From: Sparassis latifolia | Taxonomy: Eukaryota > Basidiomycota > Agaricomycetes > Polyporales > Sparassidaceae | Direction: 5' to 3' | Length of the DNA: 64,000 bases | Assembly (NCBI GenBank): GCA_018466975.1 | Contig: CM031562.1 | Coordinates: 3,100,001 to 3,164,000, forward strand | Shown here: positions 45,860 to 58,659 of the stretch, piece by piece | How positions within the stretch are numbered: position 1 is the first letter of the stretch | Layout: each line of letters begins with the position of its first letter | Made by a program: the position numbers and the translations under genes | The notes under the pieces: model-generated | Databases searched by the model: none | What the model was told of the DNA's origin: nothing | Seen by the model: only the letters and a program-made list of their open reading frames with translations

Positions 45860-46406
45860 GGACTGCTTGGCGTGCTCGAGCCCCGTGGTGCATACTGGTC
45901 AATATAAGGCTGTGCGCCCGCGGTTCGGCTTCCCAAACACCTGTTCTGACCGGATGGCATTTGAACCTACCGCGTCTTGGACATCTAAGCGTGTGTTTTT
46001 TACTTGTTACCCTTGTTAACTCTTTGTAGCTTTTCTTTTTCCGTGCCTTGTCGCTGATCCCTTGCGTTTACGGTGTCTCTTCTCCAAGATAGGCTCTTCC
46101 ATGATGTCTCTGCGCCTTTTCTCTGCGGGGGCCTCTTATGGCGCTCGCCTTTGGCGCAGTAAGGTATGATATGCTACTATGTCGGGTGTATATAATGAAA
46201 TACATGCATTGAACGAACACCGTGCGTTTGTACATACCAAGAGCTGGTCAAGAGCATGCAAGACTAATGTAATGACGCGACAGATGGTCAACAGAACGGA
46301 TGCGAATAGATAAGCTGTGGGCGAGGGAAACAGGTAGCGGCATTGGTTCGAGAGCATCAGGTCCATCTAGGAAAAGCCAAAAGAGATCACCTGAAGTCCT
46401 ACGCGG
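45860..46406. other. Convergent intergenic region
   Basis: It lies between the ends of the PWWP and Sec2-like genes. A minus-strand frame 46366-46136 is hydrophobic and follows an acceptor-like TTTTCCTAG. It could be a last exon of the Sec2-like gene if the GTGAGT at its listed end is used as a donor. Confidence 0.4.
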
Positions 46407-48081
46407 CTAACTCACCGGCTGTGGTGATTTCGACTCGACGTCCGCCCACGGGGACTCCTCCGTCACCAGGTAGTCCACGGGGACGCCTGGGGACAAGATA
46501 AATCGTCCCGGAAGGGACGGCGCTGGTGACGGCGTCCGCGTGGGGCCTACAGAGGACGAGTGCGGGACGTTGAGGGAGCTTGCTGGTTGATGGATGCCCA
46601 GTGCGTCCGGACTGGCAGTCAACGGCATTACCTCAGGCGTTGGTGGAGCAAAGAGCGGCGAGTCGGGTTCGACGAGGTTGAGTGGCGGCGGGCGCGGTGG
46701 ATAGGACGTCGCGACGACGGTACCGGCCGACGTCGCATTCTGTGCAGAGTCCGGCGTTAATTCTGAGTCGGGGGAGGAAGGCTCAGAGGAAGGTAGAGAC
46801 TTGATCGCGATTGCGGATGAGGAGGAACGGGCGCGGCTGTGCGTGCGGGGGAGCGGTGCTGACTGGCTGGACATCCTGGGGTCTGCGCTCAGGCTGCCGC
46901 ACTGGCGCTCTACGAGACGCAGTGCACTCCGCAGGGCCTCACGTTCCGCACACGCCTCGCGCAACTCATCTTCCGTCTCGGCAAGCTTCCTCCGCTCCGT
47001 CGCCACCATCTTATTTGCCTGGGCAACGAAAGGGATAAACGGTCAGTCTTTGGGACAAAATCCTGAGACGAACCTCTTCGAACAGGGCCTGCGAGAGAGA
47101 CTCGATTTCTGCCTCAAGCGTATCCTTGGCAGCCGCTGCCTTCTTCCGCGCCTCACGCTCCCGCTTGAGCTGCTCGGTGAGATCTTCGACCTCTTTATCT
47201 CGCTCATACGATGGCACGAGTGAGGGAAGGGAGGCGGATGTAAGGTGCGATGTGTGCGTCTGTGCAGCGACATTCGGAGATGGGCTGCCGGTTGCACTCA
47301 CACTAACGCTCGTGCTGGCACCGTTGATGTGCGGGGACGCCGGAAACGTCGTTGAAGTCGCACTGCCGCTGCCAAAACGAAACTTGAAGAAGCGACTGTC
47401 AGAGGCAATCGGAGAAAAGACCGACGCAGAGCGGGGAAGGGGTGACTTGATTGCGGGCGAATGAGCGTGTGGCGGGATGGGCGACTTTTGTGAATGGGCG
47501 ACGTCGACGGAACCAGCGCTATCAACACTTCGGCGGCGTTCCTCCTCTGCCTCGCGCTCTTTCTGCTCCTTGGCGCTCCAGCGGCGCCAGCCGATATCGC
47601 GCGCACTGCCAGAGGCATCACGCTTGAGGGCATCTTCGAGCATCTCGTTGTTCGCAAGGGCCAGCTGGAGGTTCGACTTAGTTAGCGTGAGCTCTGTCTG
47701 CATCTCTGTCTGCGTTTTGAATGCTTCCTTGAGCAATGCCATCTACAAAGTTGGCGATCGATGCGCCAGACGCAAGGCCACTGTCAGACGAGATTATTAA
47801 CGAACTAAGAAGGTTGAATGCGTACGAGTTCCTCTACCCTGCATATCGTACGACTTAGTGCGAGTTTCAGATCCTCTTCCTGGCCCTGCGAATTGACTCG
47901 CTTGATATCGCGCAGTTCCTCCTCGACCTCAACAAAGTATGGTCCCTTCGAGGCCACAAGGCTGTCGACTCGCCGTGGGAGAGTGCGGTTGGCGGGGACA
48001 GACAGCATACCGATACTTTGTGTGTCGTGTGGCTCTAGAAAGTGGCACGTACGTGGCGGTGGTAGATAGAGGATGGGCCAT
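46407..48081 (-). CDS. Sec2-like Rab GDP/GTP exchange factor
   Basis: The minus-strand exons are a start near 48081 or 48008, down to 47825, then 47742-47074 and 47018-46407. The first part has EVEEELRDIKRVNSQGQEED and the next a helical MALLKEAFKTQTEMQTELT. The diagnostic piece spans the intron at 47073-47019: ALFEE joined to ANKMVATERR, inside a long coiled coil (EDLTEQLKREREARKKAAAA upstream, LREACAEREALRSALRLVE downstream). This is the Sec2p exchange domain, which activates Sec4/Rab8-type GTPases on secretory vesicles for polarised exocytosis. The C-terminal ~150 residues are Ser/Pro-rich and disordered. The stop at 46407 lies inside a GTGAGT donor-like sequence, so a further exon is possible. 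The first intron at the N-terminus is uncertain. Confidence 0.8.
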
Positions 48082-48973
48082 TGTGAAATTGTCGGGAGGC
48101 GGACGCGGACAATGAAAGTCAGTCACGATTCAGAGCAAAAGACGCGATGAAAAGCGCACCGGACAATTGGAGGACCCAGCCGCAGACTCTCTCTACCTCT
48201 CATATGCAACAGCAATACTTGTCGTTCAACGACCTAGGAGGCAGAGCACTCGACGAAACGCCAAGGGCAGGCAGGCAGGGGCGGCGGCACGAGTTATGCA
48301 GCCCCAATCGGGCCACTGCGCACGAATTCCGAAGCCTGAACTTATTTAAAGGCCTGAACCTCGCCGAAGAAAATTCTGAACAGGGCACACCCACACAGCA
48401 AGCAGGAGAGATGCTAGGATAGACGGTGGGCGGTCTGAATAAACATGAAGTGGATACAACTGTCTACTAGCGCGGCATGGGCGTCACATCCGTTAATCGT
48501 CTATGTACTATTCCCCGCCTTGTACGGAGAGCCCCTGGTACACTGGTACAGAAACAACGACTAAGAAAAACTACATAACAGAAGTGATCAAAACCACCAA
48601 GACGACAGCCCTGGGGAAGCTCGAAGACTCGAAACCGGGCTACGCAAGCGATACTGCGCGGCGCGCCGGGACCATCCCACGAAGCTCAGGCGATCTCAGA
48701 TTCTAAGTACCCCGCCTACGCCATCGTGCCTGCGCCTGTTACAGTGAAGATCTTCATCGGCGACACCACCTACTTTCTGCAGAAAGCCTCGAACATACAC
48801 ATGCCAAATAATCTGACAGGACAGTCATGGATGGTCCGTGTATCGTGGACTGCATAGCTGTGTCAGCTTCAGCTTGGACAATTGCTGGTTGACTTGCCTT
48901 AGGCAGAAGGGCCATAGAAGCTACCAACCGACATTCGGTCGAAATGCGGACGAAGTTGCCGAGCACCGACAAG
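48082..48973. other. Intergenic region between Sec2-like and ELP6 genes
   Basis: It contains the upstream region of the Sec2-like gene and the 3' flank of ELP6. No further gene is supported. Confidence 0.5.
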
Positions 48974-49885
48974 TTATAAAACTCCAGCTCCGGTGCCTCG
49001 ATCAAAGAAAACGGACCCAGTGTCAGTCAACCGATAGTGGATCGCTGCACTCCTCGGGACTAGGCTACAGCGTGGGGTCGAAACAGCAGGCCCAGCATGC
49101 AACGCAATCTGAGGACGTAGATATACAATTTAGAGCGTTGAAAAGTCATTGAGATTCAAGGAAGATTTTACCTGTCCGCTCACAGCGCCGCTCCTTCCGC
49201 TCGAAAGTGGGAACACGTCCATGTGGTAAGTGCATAGCTGCAGGAGATGGCGGAGAACCTCGTCAGGCTTGCCTGGAGTCACGATGTGGTATCGCAGTAT
49301 CAGAGCAAAATTCATCTGTCCAAGGGATCGTTGTCAGCCGGACACCATCAGGCGGTCGGGATAGATCGACACCTTTCTCGACAATGCGCACAGCACGCGC
49401 GAAAGTCGTACGAGTTCTAGGACGGGTAGACCAATCCATTCAAGGGTCGCTATATCATCTAGAATGACAAGGGTTTCGACATGGAGAGCTTCGTCATAAT
49501 TGGACAGGGTGGAACGCAGTTTGTCTAGCAGAGATTTCACGTATTCTATCGCAGAACTGTCATAAGGAGGAGGAGATGCGATTCCTTGCATTGCATCGAG
49601 GAATACAACGGATTGGGCCGCGAGGCTGCGTGCAAAACTGGGACTCTGTCATAGTTGAATAACTGATCTACTATTTTGAAAGCGGAATATGCGACTCACT
49701 ATTTTTCCTGCAATAGATTTCCATCGAGCGGAATCCTGGGCGACAGAAAGGATGATACATTTCGCATCCTTGCTCTTCTTTAGATGTGCAAAGAGGCTGC
49801 GGTGCAGGAGGAAGTCGGCAGGCGAGGCGAGTTCGTCGGTAATAAGCAATATCTCGCCCGGTAGAGGAAGATCAGGTGGAAACAT
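48974..49885 (-). CDS. ELP6: Elongator complex protein 6
   Basis: There are four exons, 49885-49700, 49645-49373, 49315-49172 and 49108-48974, all phase 0, giving 245 aa, close to the usual size. The start MFPPDLPLPGEILLITDELA is followed by SPADFLLHRSLFAHLK, the pattern of the RecA-like ATPase fold shared by Elp4-6 but without Walker motifs, as expected for Elp6. Later parts are QSVVFLDAMQGI, ETLVILDDIATLEWIG and MNFALILRYHIV. The end is YRLTDTGSVFFDRGTGAGVL, a typical Elp6 C-terminus. With Elp4 and Elp5 it forms the hexameric ring that binds tRNA for Elongator modification of wobble uridine. Intron 2 uses a GTGTCG donor. The others are regular. Confidence 0.88.
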
Positions 49886-51346
49886 AGAGATTTTGCCACT
49901 TTGTAGCCTACAAGACACGAGTAGCGTGCAGCGTCGGTGGGTCCGACGCGCAAAGAAGATGAATTTCGTAAAATGAAGATCCCGCAACGATCTCAGCCAC
50001 ATCTTTATTTGGCTGATGCGTTTTCACAAGGTCCAGCCTAACACACGCAAGCAACGCTGCGTCACACGAGCGGCTGCTGCCCGTAATTCATTCCCTATGG
50101 TTCTTGACGTCGGTGCGCTCCTTCCAAAGGTCTGATGTCCGTTACCTCAGCTGCAGCCAAAGACTACCCAGATTTGTGTCTGAAGGTGTATTTCTTCGGG
50201 CCAAGAGACACAGCTCGAAGCGGAAGATATTCCTCTAACCAGTATCTTTACCTTACTCTGACTCAGGGAGCCTAGGACTCTCCTACCACCTTCTTGGAAG
50301 CACCCGTTAAACTTGTACTGCTCCCTCCCCCAGGTCCTGCCGACTGAATGACCCTTGGAGTGACAGTCGGACTGCACTGGATGTAAGAGAGCATTATCTT
50401 CAATTCTATTCCGTAGTATAGACCTGCTAGTTATGTTGCCCCATTGATCTGACCGTGTCGTTCATTTGCCGCGTTTGTTGTCCATCGCGTCCGCTCAAAC
50501 GTCTAATACAAGAAGCTCTGTATGCTGTCTTTCGCGTGTATCCAGAGGTTGCTAATATCCGTGGACAATCTTGTAGCATTCCCGGTATACTGAAGTGGAA
50601 ACATCACAATGCATAAGCATGTCTTCTCTCTCAGCCGTCGTCACCTCTGCAATTACTTATACTGCAATGTTCTATTTGAGCACTTAACGCCCACTCAAAG
50701 GGATCACGCAGTCATACAAATCTACACCTGTGTTCATGGTTGTAACGACGGGTCGGCCCGTCTTGCACCTACTGCACTCCCGGAGAGTAAGTCGCAGCGA
50801 AGGCTCCTGCGGATCGGGTCTAGCTCCTCGCTTTCCGCTACATCTCAAATTCACAAGGATTATTACATACCATAGCTTATGGGGCGGCCCTTTGTCGGGC
50901 TGCTGTAAGTACAGTACAGTCACCCCTACGTCAGCGTCAAGATGGGCCAGTGCACTTACTGAAAATGTACACATTGCAGGCGGCGACCACGCGTCCGCGG
51001 ATACGAAGACGGTGGGTATGTGAGCAAGAGTGCATAGATACCCGTAACACTATGGCAACCAGGCTACTAGAACGCAGTGGTGACGAGGAGGAGCCAAATT
51101 GCAGGTTTGATCAAACACCAGGGCGCCGTATTTTTGTCCAGTGTCGATCATGGTGTTCTCCGTACGCTAGCGCAGTACCACCGGAGGCCGTCGTTCTTAG
51201 TCGCCTACCTAATTTGGATCCATCACTGCGGAGTGTGAATTTGCCTAGCAGTGTTGGTGGCTGCGACTATGCATGCTCCCCGTTCCTCAACGCCACCGCC
51301 CTCAACGTGCCTTTCTAATCCCTCAGCTTCGAATTTACAGACCAAT
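49886..51346. other. Intergenic region
   Basis: About 1.4 kb with no supported gene. The part nearest 51347 is the upstream region of the MMTAG2-like gene. A short hydrophobic/Cys-rich frame at 50609-50875 (+) is unassigned. Confidence 0.45.
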
Positions 51347-52248
51347 ATGTTCGAGCCAGTGCGCGGTGGGACTCGTGGAGGGCAGGCCGAGTTTAAGTGG
51401 GCCGACGTCTCGGCGGACAAGGACAGAGAAGTGCGTTGCCTCACTATCCGCCTACTTATCCCAGCTGATGAAGGCCTCTGCGACTGTCGTATTCCGTGAT
51501 TTTACTACTATGTAACTTCGCATAGAATTACCTCGGACACAGTATCAACGCACCCACAGGGCGATGGCAGAAGAACAAAGACATCCACTGGTACAACCGC
51601 GAGGTGAAGCAGACGCAGGCGCAGCGCGACGAGGAGATTCGCAAAATCAAGGAACAGGAGGCGGAAGCCCTTTCAGAGGCATTGTATGTTCGCACACCAC
51701 TTTATGACCATTTCGTATCATTAAATCTCTACTCTCGTACGTGACTTTGATGCCGAAGATGCTGACGAACGTTTTGTAGGGGCTTTGGCACGACGAAAGG
51801 ATCGTCTGCAACGGGGCCGAGCAGTGCCCCGGGGACCGGTCCGAATGCCATTGGTGTCACACCGAAGGTAGGCTCTACGCCAGCAGTCGACCCCGAGAGA
51901 GAGGAGCATAAGCGACGCAAAGCAGAGCGTAAGGAGGAGAAGCGAGCACGAAAGGAGCAGCGAAGAGCGGAGCGTGCGCATAGGCACCGAGACAGAGCCA
52001 GTGACGACGAAGACCGTGACTCTGACCGCCGATATGGAGACCGGGAGCGGTCGCGGTCACCGCGAGGAGACTTCGAGAGAGATCGGCGCGGAGGGATGGA
52101 AAGAGGGGAGAGGACACCGCCTAAGGTGAGAGAGACATCGGAGGAGTATGGGGAGAAAGAACGCGAGAGGGAGCGCGAGAGGGATCGGCGGAGGTGGAAG
52201 GACAATGCTCGGAGAGAACGACCAGGGGCGCGTTGGGGTCGTAATTGA
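51347..52248 (+). CDS. MMTAG2-like protein (multiple myeloma tumour-associated protein 2 family)
   Basis: There are three exons, 51347-51430, 51526-51683 and 51780-52248, and the phases close, giving 236 aa. The N-terminus is the family signature: MFEPVRGGTRGGQAEFKWAD, then DKDRENYLGHSINAPTGRWQ, KNKDIHWYNRE, and EEIRKIKEQEAEALSEALG with the final GFG. The C-terminal ~150 residues are Arg/Glu/Asp-rich with RERSRSPRGD-like stretches, resembling the charged tails of RNA-processing proteins. In animals this conserved nuclear protein is poorly characterised. A role in splicing or mRNA metabolism is inference from the RS-like tail. The GRWQKNKDIHWY part is split from the start by one 95 bp intron. 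Confidence 0.88.
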
Positions 52249-54120
52249 CCTCGGGGAGCTTGGCCTATGCTGTACGTTGTGACGTTATCTCTACGCCTGC
52301 TTCATGGATTCCTGGCAGGCTGACCATATTTGTGATCCACAAGACACACTGGCGCCTTTCTTCCTCGTTCGCTGACGGAGCGTTCGCTGACGGAGCGTCA
52401 AGGTCGTTCTTCCGAGCACGGTAGCGACCGGTTCGTCATGCTGTGTCCTCAGGCCCGTGAAACCAGCTGGCTGCGCCAATCAGTGCGGCGGCCTGCGGGG
52501 TGTCCTTGTGTCCTTGTGTATGTATCTGTGTCCAACAATGTCGTGCCATAAGGCTCAACATACTTGTCGCTCTTTCGGATGTCGTGTGACTCAAGAATCT
52601 CTACTATCTCCACTCGCTAGAGTACCGGGCCACAATTGCTATCTTGGTTCTTTGAGGAGGTTCTTGTCAGCAGGCTACTCTACGGGTAGACCAGGCTCAC
52701 GCTTCGTACGCGTACCGTACTAGGCGTCATTGTTCTTGTGTTGAGTCACTGTGGTATTGTGGGGCGGTTCAGTACCCGAGGTATCGGCAGCTAGTATATT
52801 GTTTTCCCTTCCACTTCTCGTCGCACCGCTGCGTATTCGCCCCCTTCTTCCCGCCGTAGTTGCGAGGCTGTACATGTAACCTGACAAATGCCTCGGTGCT
52901 CAGCCGTTGTATTATGCGCATGCGCTTGTAAGTTGCACAAATTCTTAGCAGGTTGCGGGCATCGATGCCTACTAAAATGTAGGTGTTATGTCATGCGAGT
53001 TGCGAGTTGCAATGGCCAGGATGGTTAACATGTTCCTGATGTCGTTCGGGAGATGCCCTTGGAGCATCGGGGGGCGCTTATCGTGATGACGCTGGGAAGG
53101 CGAGTTTCACGGAGGGAAACCGAAATATATTATTGGTCCTGTCTGCTTCGCCCAGGGCGAGACGCGTTGTGTTACCCGTCCGCCGCGCAGAAGCCGTGCA
53201 GATGCACGGCGGCCTTGAACTCTCCGGGTATTGATGTCGTCTAGAATAAACGGTCTCGAAAGAACGTCAAGCCAGCGGAATGGATTGGGATGCTGGGCCT
53301 TCTAGTCCTGTCTACAGCGTCCGAGCGCAGTAAGAAGGGACCCGCTCAGGGAGAGAGTCGCAGCCGAGAGTCGTGTCTAGGTCGCGTATTTGGACGCGCC
53401 GTCGTAGCCAAGTGCGAGGTGGAAAGCGTTGGAGGAGACTGCATGTTTCAGAGTCAGCAGGACGAGAGCGTCGCTGGGCGTCGTCGTCGTGAGCCCACGA
53501 GCACCAACCGGTGATTTCGACCGGAGACGCTGGCCGGAGAACCTAAGCCCGATCTCATCGATTGCCGCAGAAAGGAATCCACCGCGGTTATCGATGCGGC
53601 CATGGCCAGCGGGCCGTCACCGTCGTACCTGCAGTAAATTTCCCAAATTTCCGACCCTGCGGACCTCTCGACAGCGGCTGCGTAAAATTCTTCCGGTCTC
53701 GGGGTGAGGAACAAAAATATTGACAACAATGGGTGGGCGCGAGGCGCGTGCGTGTTTCTGAAGCAGGTATGATGTACTTGAATTACCATATATACCCGAA
53801 CGTCGGGGGGCGGCGCCTGAGCGGCGGGAAGTGCCGAGAAGACTGATATCGCCTTTCCTGGGGACCAACCCTCTTCAGGCTAGTGCTGCCGCCCTCCTCA
53901 AGAATAAATACCACCGTACAATACGCCCCCTCCCGGTCCTATAATTCTATTCCTCTCAGCTTCGGACCATTCGACTCCCTGCCCCTCCTTTGTTTCCGCT
54001 CACTCTCCACCGCTCGCCTTTACGTTCTTTATATAATACCGCCTCGCACAGCTCTGGCCAGATAAACCCACCTTTCCCTACACATACCTCGTCCCCTGCA
54101 GTCCTCGCTATCCAACTACG
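52249..54120. other. Intergenic region
   Basis: Nothing recognisable as a gene. A 15 bp word GTTCGCTGACGGAGC occurs twice in tandem at about 52369-52398. The last ~150 bp is pyrimidine-rich promoter-like sequence. Confidence 0.5.
54028..54038 (+). promoter_or_regulatory. TATA-like box of the 54121 gene
   Basis: TTTATATAATA about 85 bp before the ATG, followed by a CT-rich leader, a usual arrangement for well-expressed fungal genes. Confidence 0.5.
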
Positions 54121-54859
54121 ATGGCTACCGTCTACGGTGTCCCCTATTTCCTCGAGGACCAGTCTGGCGATCTCGCTGGCTCCGAGTTCGTCGACCTCTA
54201 CAAACGCATCAGCCTCACCGTCCGCTGTACCCTGCGTTCCGACACCCACACCGCGTATATGGTGTACGATATGACCTCCCGCGGTGTCAATCGCGGAGGC
54301 CTTCTTGTCCCTCTTGCTTGCCTCGATTTCGGTGCCGGACACGCTCTCGGCACCATCAAGGTCGGCGAGAAGGAGGCCGTGAACATGAGCGACTACCTCA
54401 CTAAGCTGTCGCCATTGGGCAGGTACGTGTCCATCTGCCTCTCGGCCAGGCGCGTTGTTGACGGGCTTCCTCGCAGCTCGAAGCAGCGTAAGTTTGTTGC
54501 ATCCGACGGGCAGGAATACCGCTGGAAGTGGCGCTCGGACGCAGATGACGAGTGGACAGTACGCACGCGCTCCCCTTCTGTGTCGCACACCTCTCTGAAT
54601 TCGACGACCCCTCCCTTTGCAGTGTGTGAACTCTAGCGGCTATCATGTCGCTTCCTACAGTCTCAAGCCCTCCGGCGAGCCGCAATATCAGTCGTCGTCG
54701 GGTTGCGTACTCACCGTAGAAGAATCGTATCCACATCTTATCGGAGGTGAGTGGTCGCGCGCTGTGCACCTCACTCGTGATTCCGACCGCTGACTGCCCC
54801 CGCCAGAACTGCTTGCCTCTCTGACCATAATGCGTCATATTGCAAAATATAATCTATAA
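54121..54859 (+). CDS. DUF6593-like protein, 186 aa
   Basis: There are four exons, 54121-54422, 54477-54558, 54623-54746 and 54807-54859, and the phases close exactly. The start is MATVYGVPYFLEDQSGDLAG, then KRISLTVRCTLRSDTHTAYM, RKFVASDGQEYRWKWR, then GYHVASYSLKP, GCVLTVEESYPHLIGELLAS and the end LTIMRHIAKYNL. The pattern (protein-wide beta strands, RxFxxSDGxEYRW, helical MRxIAxYN end) resembles DUF6593 proteins of Agaricomycetes, function unknown. There is no signal peptide or membrane segment. A TATA-like box and a CT-rich leader precede it. It shares the RxFxxxDGxEYRWxW strand with the 34993-35761 gene but little else. Confidence 0.8.
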
Positions 54860-57800
54860 AATATTCTGTCCACATAGCCCGCAATCCTCCCCCTCGCCAT
54901 CGCTCGCTCGCTCACTCTCCTCTGCTCTCCTCACTCGATATTCGGGTACCCTATCCACTTTCCCCCAGCCACATCTGCTATTACGTCTACCTGACACAAC
55001 CCTACAGCACCGCACACCGCATCCGTATCCAGCCCACAGTAACCGCATTCTACACAGCCTCCCACTTACCTATAATCGCCCGTGTGACGTACCGTACATA
55101 GTTACTTAGTCCTGTATTATGTACGCGTCCCCTCTGTTACTGTTGCTGCCAACGTAGTAGTGCTCCTGTATCGTATAATCTCTGCATATAGATATTCTAA
55201 TAATTCGCTCACACATCCACCGGGCCTGGAATGCTCACAGAACTTTCCTTTTGGAATGTCGATGATCTGCGGTGCGCCCACAACAGATCCGGATCTTTGC
55301 ACCCTGGATTTCTAACGCGTTCCACGTCTGTGGACTCCAACTCCGTACGGCCGCCGTCTTGTCGGGCATGCAGTCCAATATGTACTTATTTCGCATGTGC
55401 GGTGATTCGACGGCGCGCGCGCTCTGTCTCAGTTCGTGCGCAGTCTGTTGCATAAACCCCCAAAGTCGTGACGCGCACACCAGCCGGCCAGTCCAAGTTG
55501 ACTCGAGTAGCTCTTCTATGGAGTCGCTCGCGGCCGAACCAGGCGCCTATCAACGTTGGAGTCCACGACCATGAATGAGCCCGGCGAGTACCTCTCTTCT
55601 TCCTAGTGAAAACAGCTGGCTAGTAGTTACTACTGCGCCCGATGCTGGAAGACGACGCGTTCGTAGACGCGCCGAGTGACGAGCTCGGTCGACCGTCAGC
55701 GCCGCGAGGCTGCGCAGAACCTGTATCAGTTTTCTTGCTGCGCACCCAACTGTCCAGAAATTTTTGTGTCGCTGTTTGTATTGGCGGAGGTGTTCACATG
55801 CATCGGCATGCCGGTAACCCGACCATGGTTCGTAATGCTATCCCAGTGGATTATTGATCCTGACTCGCACTCGTTAGGTAGGCTTCATACACCGCGCTGA
55901 GAGCATTCGGTAAGTGAAGACTCATTGCCATTCAGGATTCGAGCTACGTGCACGCTTGCTGAGTAAGTTGTCCAGGGGAGAGCGACCGTGTAACGTGTTC
56001 AAAGCCGCCTGAGCGACAATCCTGTCACCGGATTGCCTTATCTTACACACCCTCGCCATGTCCACTGCAGCGGACGTCGTCTTTCCTATTGCGTGCATTT
56101 GAACGTGTTTTTGTCGACGCTGACCAGGAGTTCCGGTCGATTTTCGGCGTCAGTTACCCGTCGACTCCATGTTATGACCGCGGCGTTCTCAAAGCTCTCC
56201 CCCCCAACCAGAGCAGAACCCCAGGGCTCCGGTCAACGAACCACGATGTCTTTGCGTCAAACCGCCCGCGGTATCTGATTTTCGCAAGACGTTCACGTGG
56301 AGCGTTCTTCACACGTCAAATCCGCGTCAACTTAGGAACTCAGTACTTCCTTCGCGCTGCGGTATCATCATATCTCCGAGGTTGTGAATGCTGATCTCAT
56401 CTCTGGGTTGAAATGCGGGACTTTAGGTATACCGTCTGTCTCCTTCAATTTTCCCTCCCATGCTACTGAAGGAGTCTCCGCGGATGTACGAACAACACCG
56501 TGGTCAAATTCGAGCGCTCAGCTGTCAAATGGGCGATGCCTGATGGAATAATAGTCCTCACACTTTCAAGTCTGTGAGTGCTGTCATCGTCCCTGATCTG
56601 ACGTTCGCACTCGTAGACTAGATATTCCTTGCTGGTGGTCGCCATTTAGCGGCGATCGAGGAATGTGTTGTTGCAGGTCCGATGAGATGCACAGCAAAAG
56701 TGTCCTGCAGGGCAATCTGGTTCTCAACGCTCGACGTTCTTGTTTTACAACTTCCGGATAGTACTCCTCGCAGAGGCCAATAATTTCAACACAATCGACT
56801 CGCGTCTCACTCTGTCCCATGGTTACGAGCTACTAACTGCTCATACGTATGGTCGTCAGTCTAAATTTGGTGAGTTCTCGTGTCTTCCCTCGTCCTTATC
56901 GACCCATTTGATTTCTTTGACCACCGGTGTTCTTTGCATCTGCCTCTATTCAGACTATGTACCGGACGCGGCACGATTCGACCCGCCTCTTCGTCGAAGG
57001 CCTACAGTGGCCAGTTGAGACGACGGCACCGGAGCATCGCGGGAAATAATGTAGGTGGCAACGAAATGAATGGAAAATGGAGAATGTATCTTCGCGGGAC
57101 AGGCGGATATGACGTGGACAGACGGACGAGGTACGCAACGATAGCCTAACACTCACTGAAGCTTGTGTTGGAGCGTGCCCACTTCTCCAGGTACGTTCGT
57201 CCGGTTCTATCTGCCCGTGGATGTCCTGTCCATCTACTTTTTCGCCTCACCACGTACCCCAGGTTTTCTAACACAGTATACCGGAATCGTATCGCGATTC
57301 GCCGCCCATCCCGTCCATTCCTCGCTACGCTCTATCGGTTCTGCGCGTTCTCCAGGTTCCGAATCTCTCCGCCGATCTTCCTTGCATTGGAGTGAGTGGC
57401 TTAACGATATACACGATGATTGACGCTGAGAGATCGGCATTAGCACAGGCACTATCGTCTTCACCCTGAATCAGACGAAGATGTCGACGTCTCCGGTGCA
57501 AATCGGGATACATACTGCTATTCGTTGGACGCGGCTTAGGAGTACAAAGTATGTCCAGTGCGTATCTCGTTATTGTCTTAAGCTGGATCGACAATAACTT
57601 CGATGCACCCATGCCAAGGACGTCAGCGCGCGCTGGTGCTCGTACATATCTCACTGTGTGTCAAGCTCCATCTTATTCAGTACCGCAGTCTTGCACTGTC
57701 TGCCTTTGGATCTCAGACTGATTGTCGGGGTGGTTTGCAGGAACCATCCGTTGTGGTCCAATGCCTTGAACATGCCATTATTTCTGGCAACTGAAGTCTC

Positions 57801-58659
57801 GAGCACGAAGGCATTCTGGCGCATTACATTTGGCCTTCAAGAGCCGATTGTTCGCATTCGGTGCGTGGAACGAACAAATTTTCTAGGCTTCGTCGGTAAC
57901 TTGTGCCATTGCCCTTCGACGGGAGCAATCTCAATACATCGATGAATTTCTCGGCGTTTCAGACTGCGATGCGACATCGGCGTGTCCAGCCGTTTGCGGC
58001 TCAAGGTGAATCTGACGGAATTGTTCAGGACGCCTGCTGTCGGTCGACCTGCAGAGAGATTGCCTCTGATGTAAACCATTTCGTGAGATCGATGCCTGGG
58101 AGAACATCGTCGAAGACGACCGGGAAAGAGATCTCCTGGGTGCGCGAACGATCGCGTTTGTCGAGGTGCTTTCGTCATTCTCGCTTCGCGGCTGCGCGCT
58201 AGCGGCGAGCTCCCGATACGTAGATGCTCTCTCATCTGCAGCTGCTGTCTAAGGTCGATCGCAACCTGGATGCCTCAATTTCGCGACACCGCGAGCAGCG
58301 CGAGCACATCTCGGTGTCGCAGGCTCTGCAATATGACACCGGCGAGTCCAGCAGTTCGTGGCGCAAGATGAATCTCAGGAGATCGGCCGGTACACGAACA
58401 TGATGGGCCGGACAGGAGGGACCGCCAGGTCGAATAGTGGATGGGTCACTCCCGATAGCTGTGGATCTACGAGATCCTTCGGATGCCCTCGCCTGAGGAC
58501 CTCATCATGCCCTTGACATCCAAGTTGTGGCTTAAGGGGTTTGCGAACTCCCGGTGGCAGCCAGTGCATTCGTAACCAAACCAGCGCCACGACAGAGCAT
58601 GGCTACTCAGCAGCCGCAACCCGGATGGTCGAAAGTAACTGCGCTATGACGTTGAGTGA
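54860..58659. other. Gene-poor region with decayed repeats
   Basis: No complete gene is found. On the minus strand, about 58145-58060 encodes SFPVVFDDVLPGIDLTKWF and about 58950-58900 encodes a related but degraded KQISLPIIFCRVPLGAELD, so a gene family has decayed here. GTGAATCT-containing segments recur at about 58010, 58365 and 58850. I do not recognise the family. Confidence 0.45.

Noticed and set aside
48974..49885. Functional link between ELP6 and the nearby tRNA-Ser
   Set aside because: Elongator acts on wobble uridine of many tRNAs. The tRNA here has anticodon CGA and lies 18 kb away, so the proximity is not informative.
58260..58330. GCGACACCG...CGGTGTCGC inverted words resembling a tRNA acceptor stem
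   Set aside because: No D arm, anticodon arm or GGTTCGAATCC-type T loop lies between the words.
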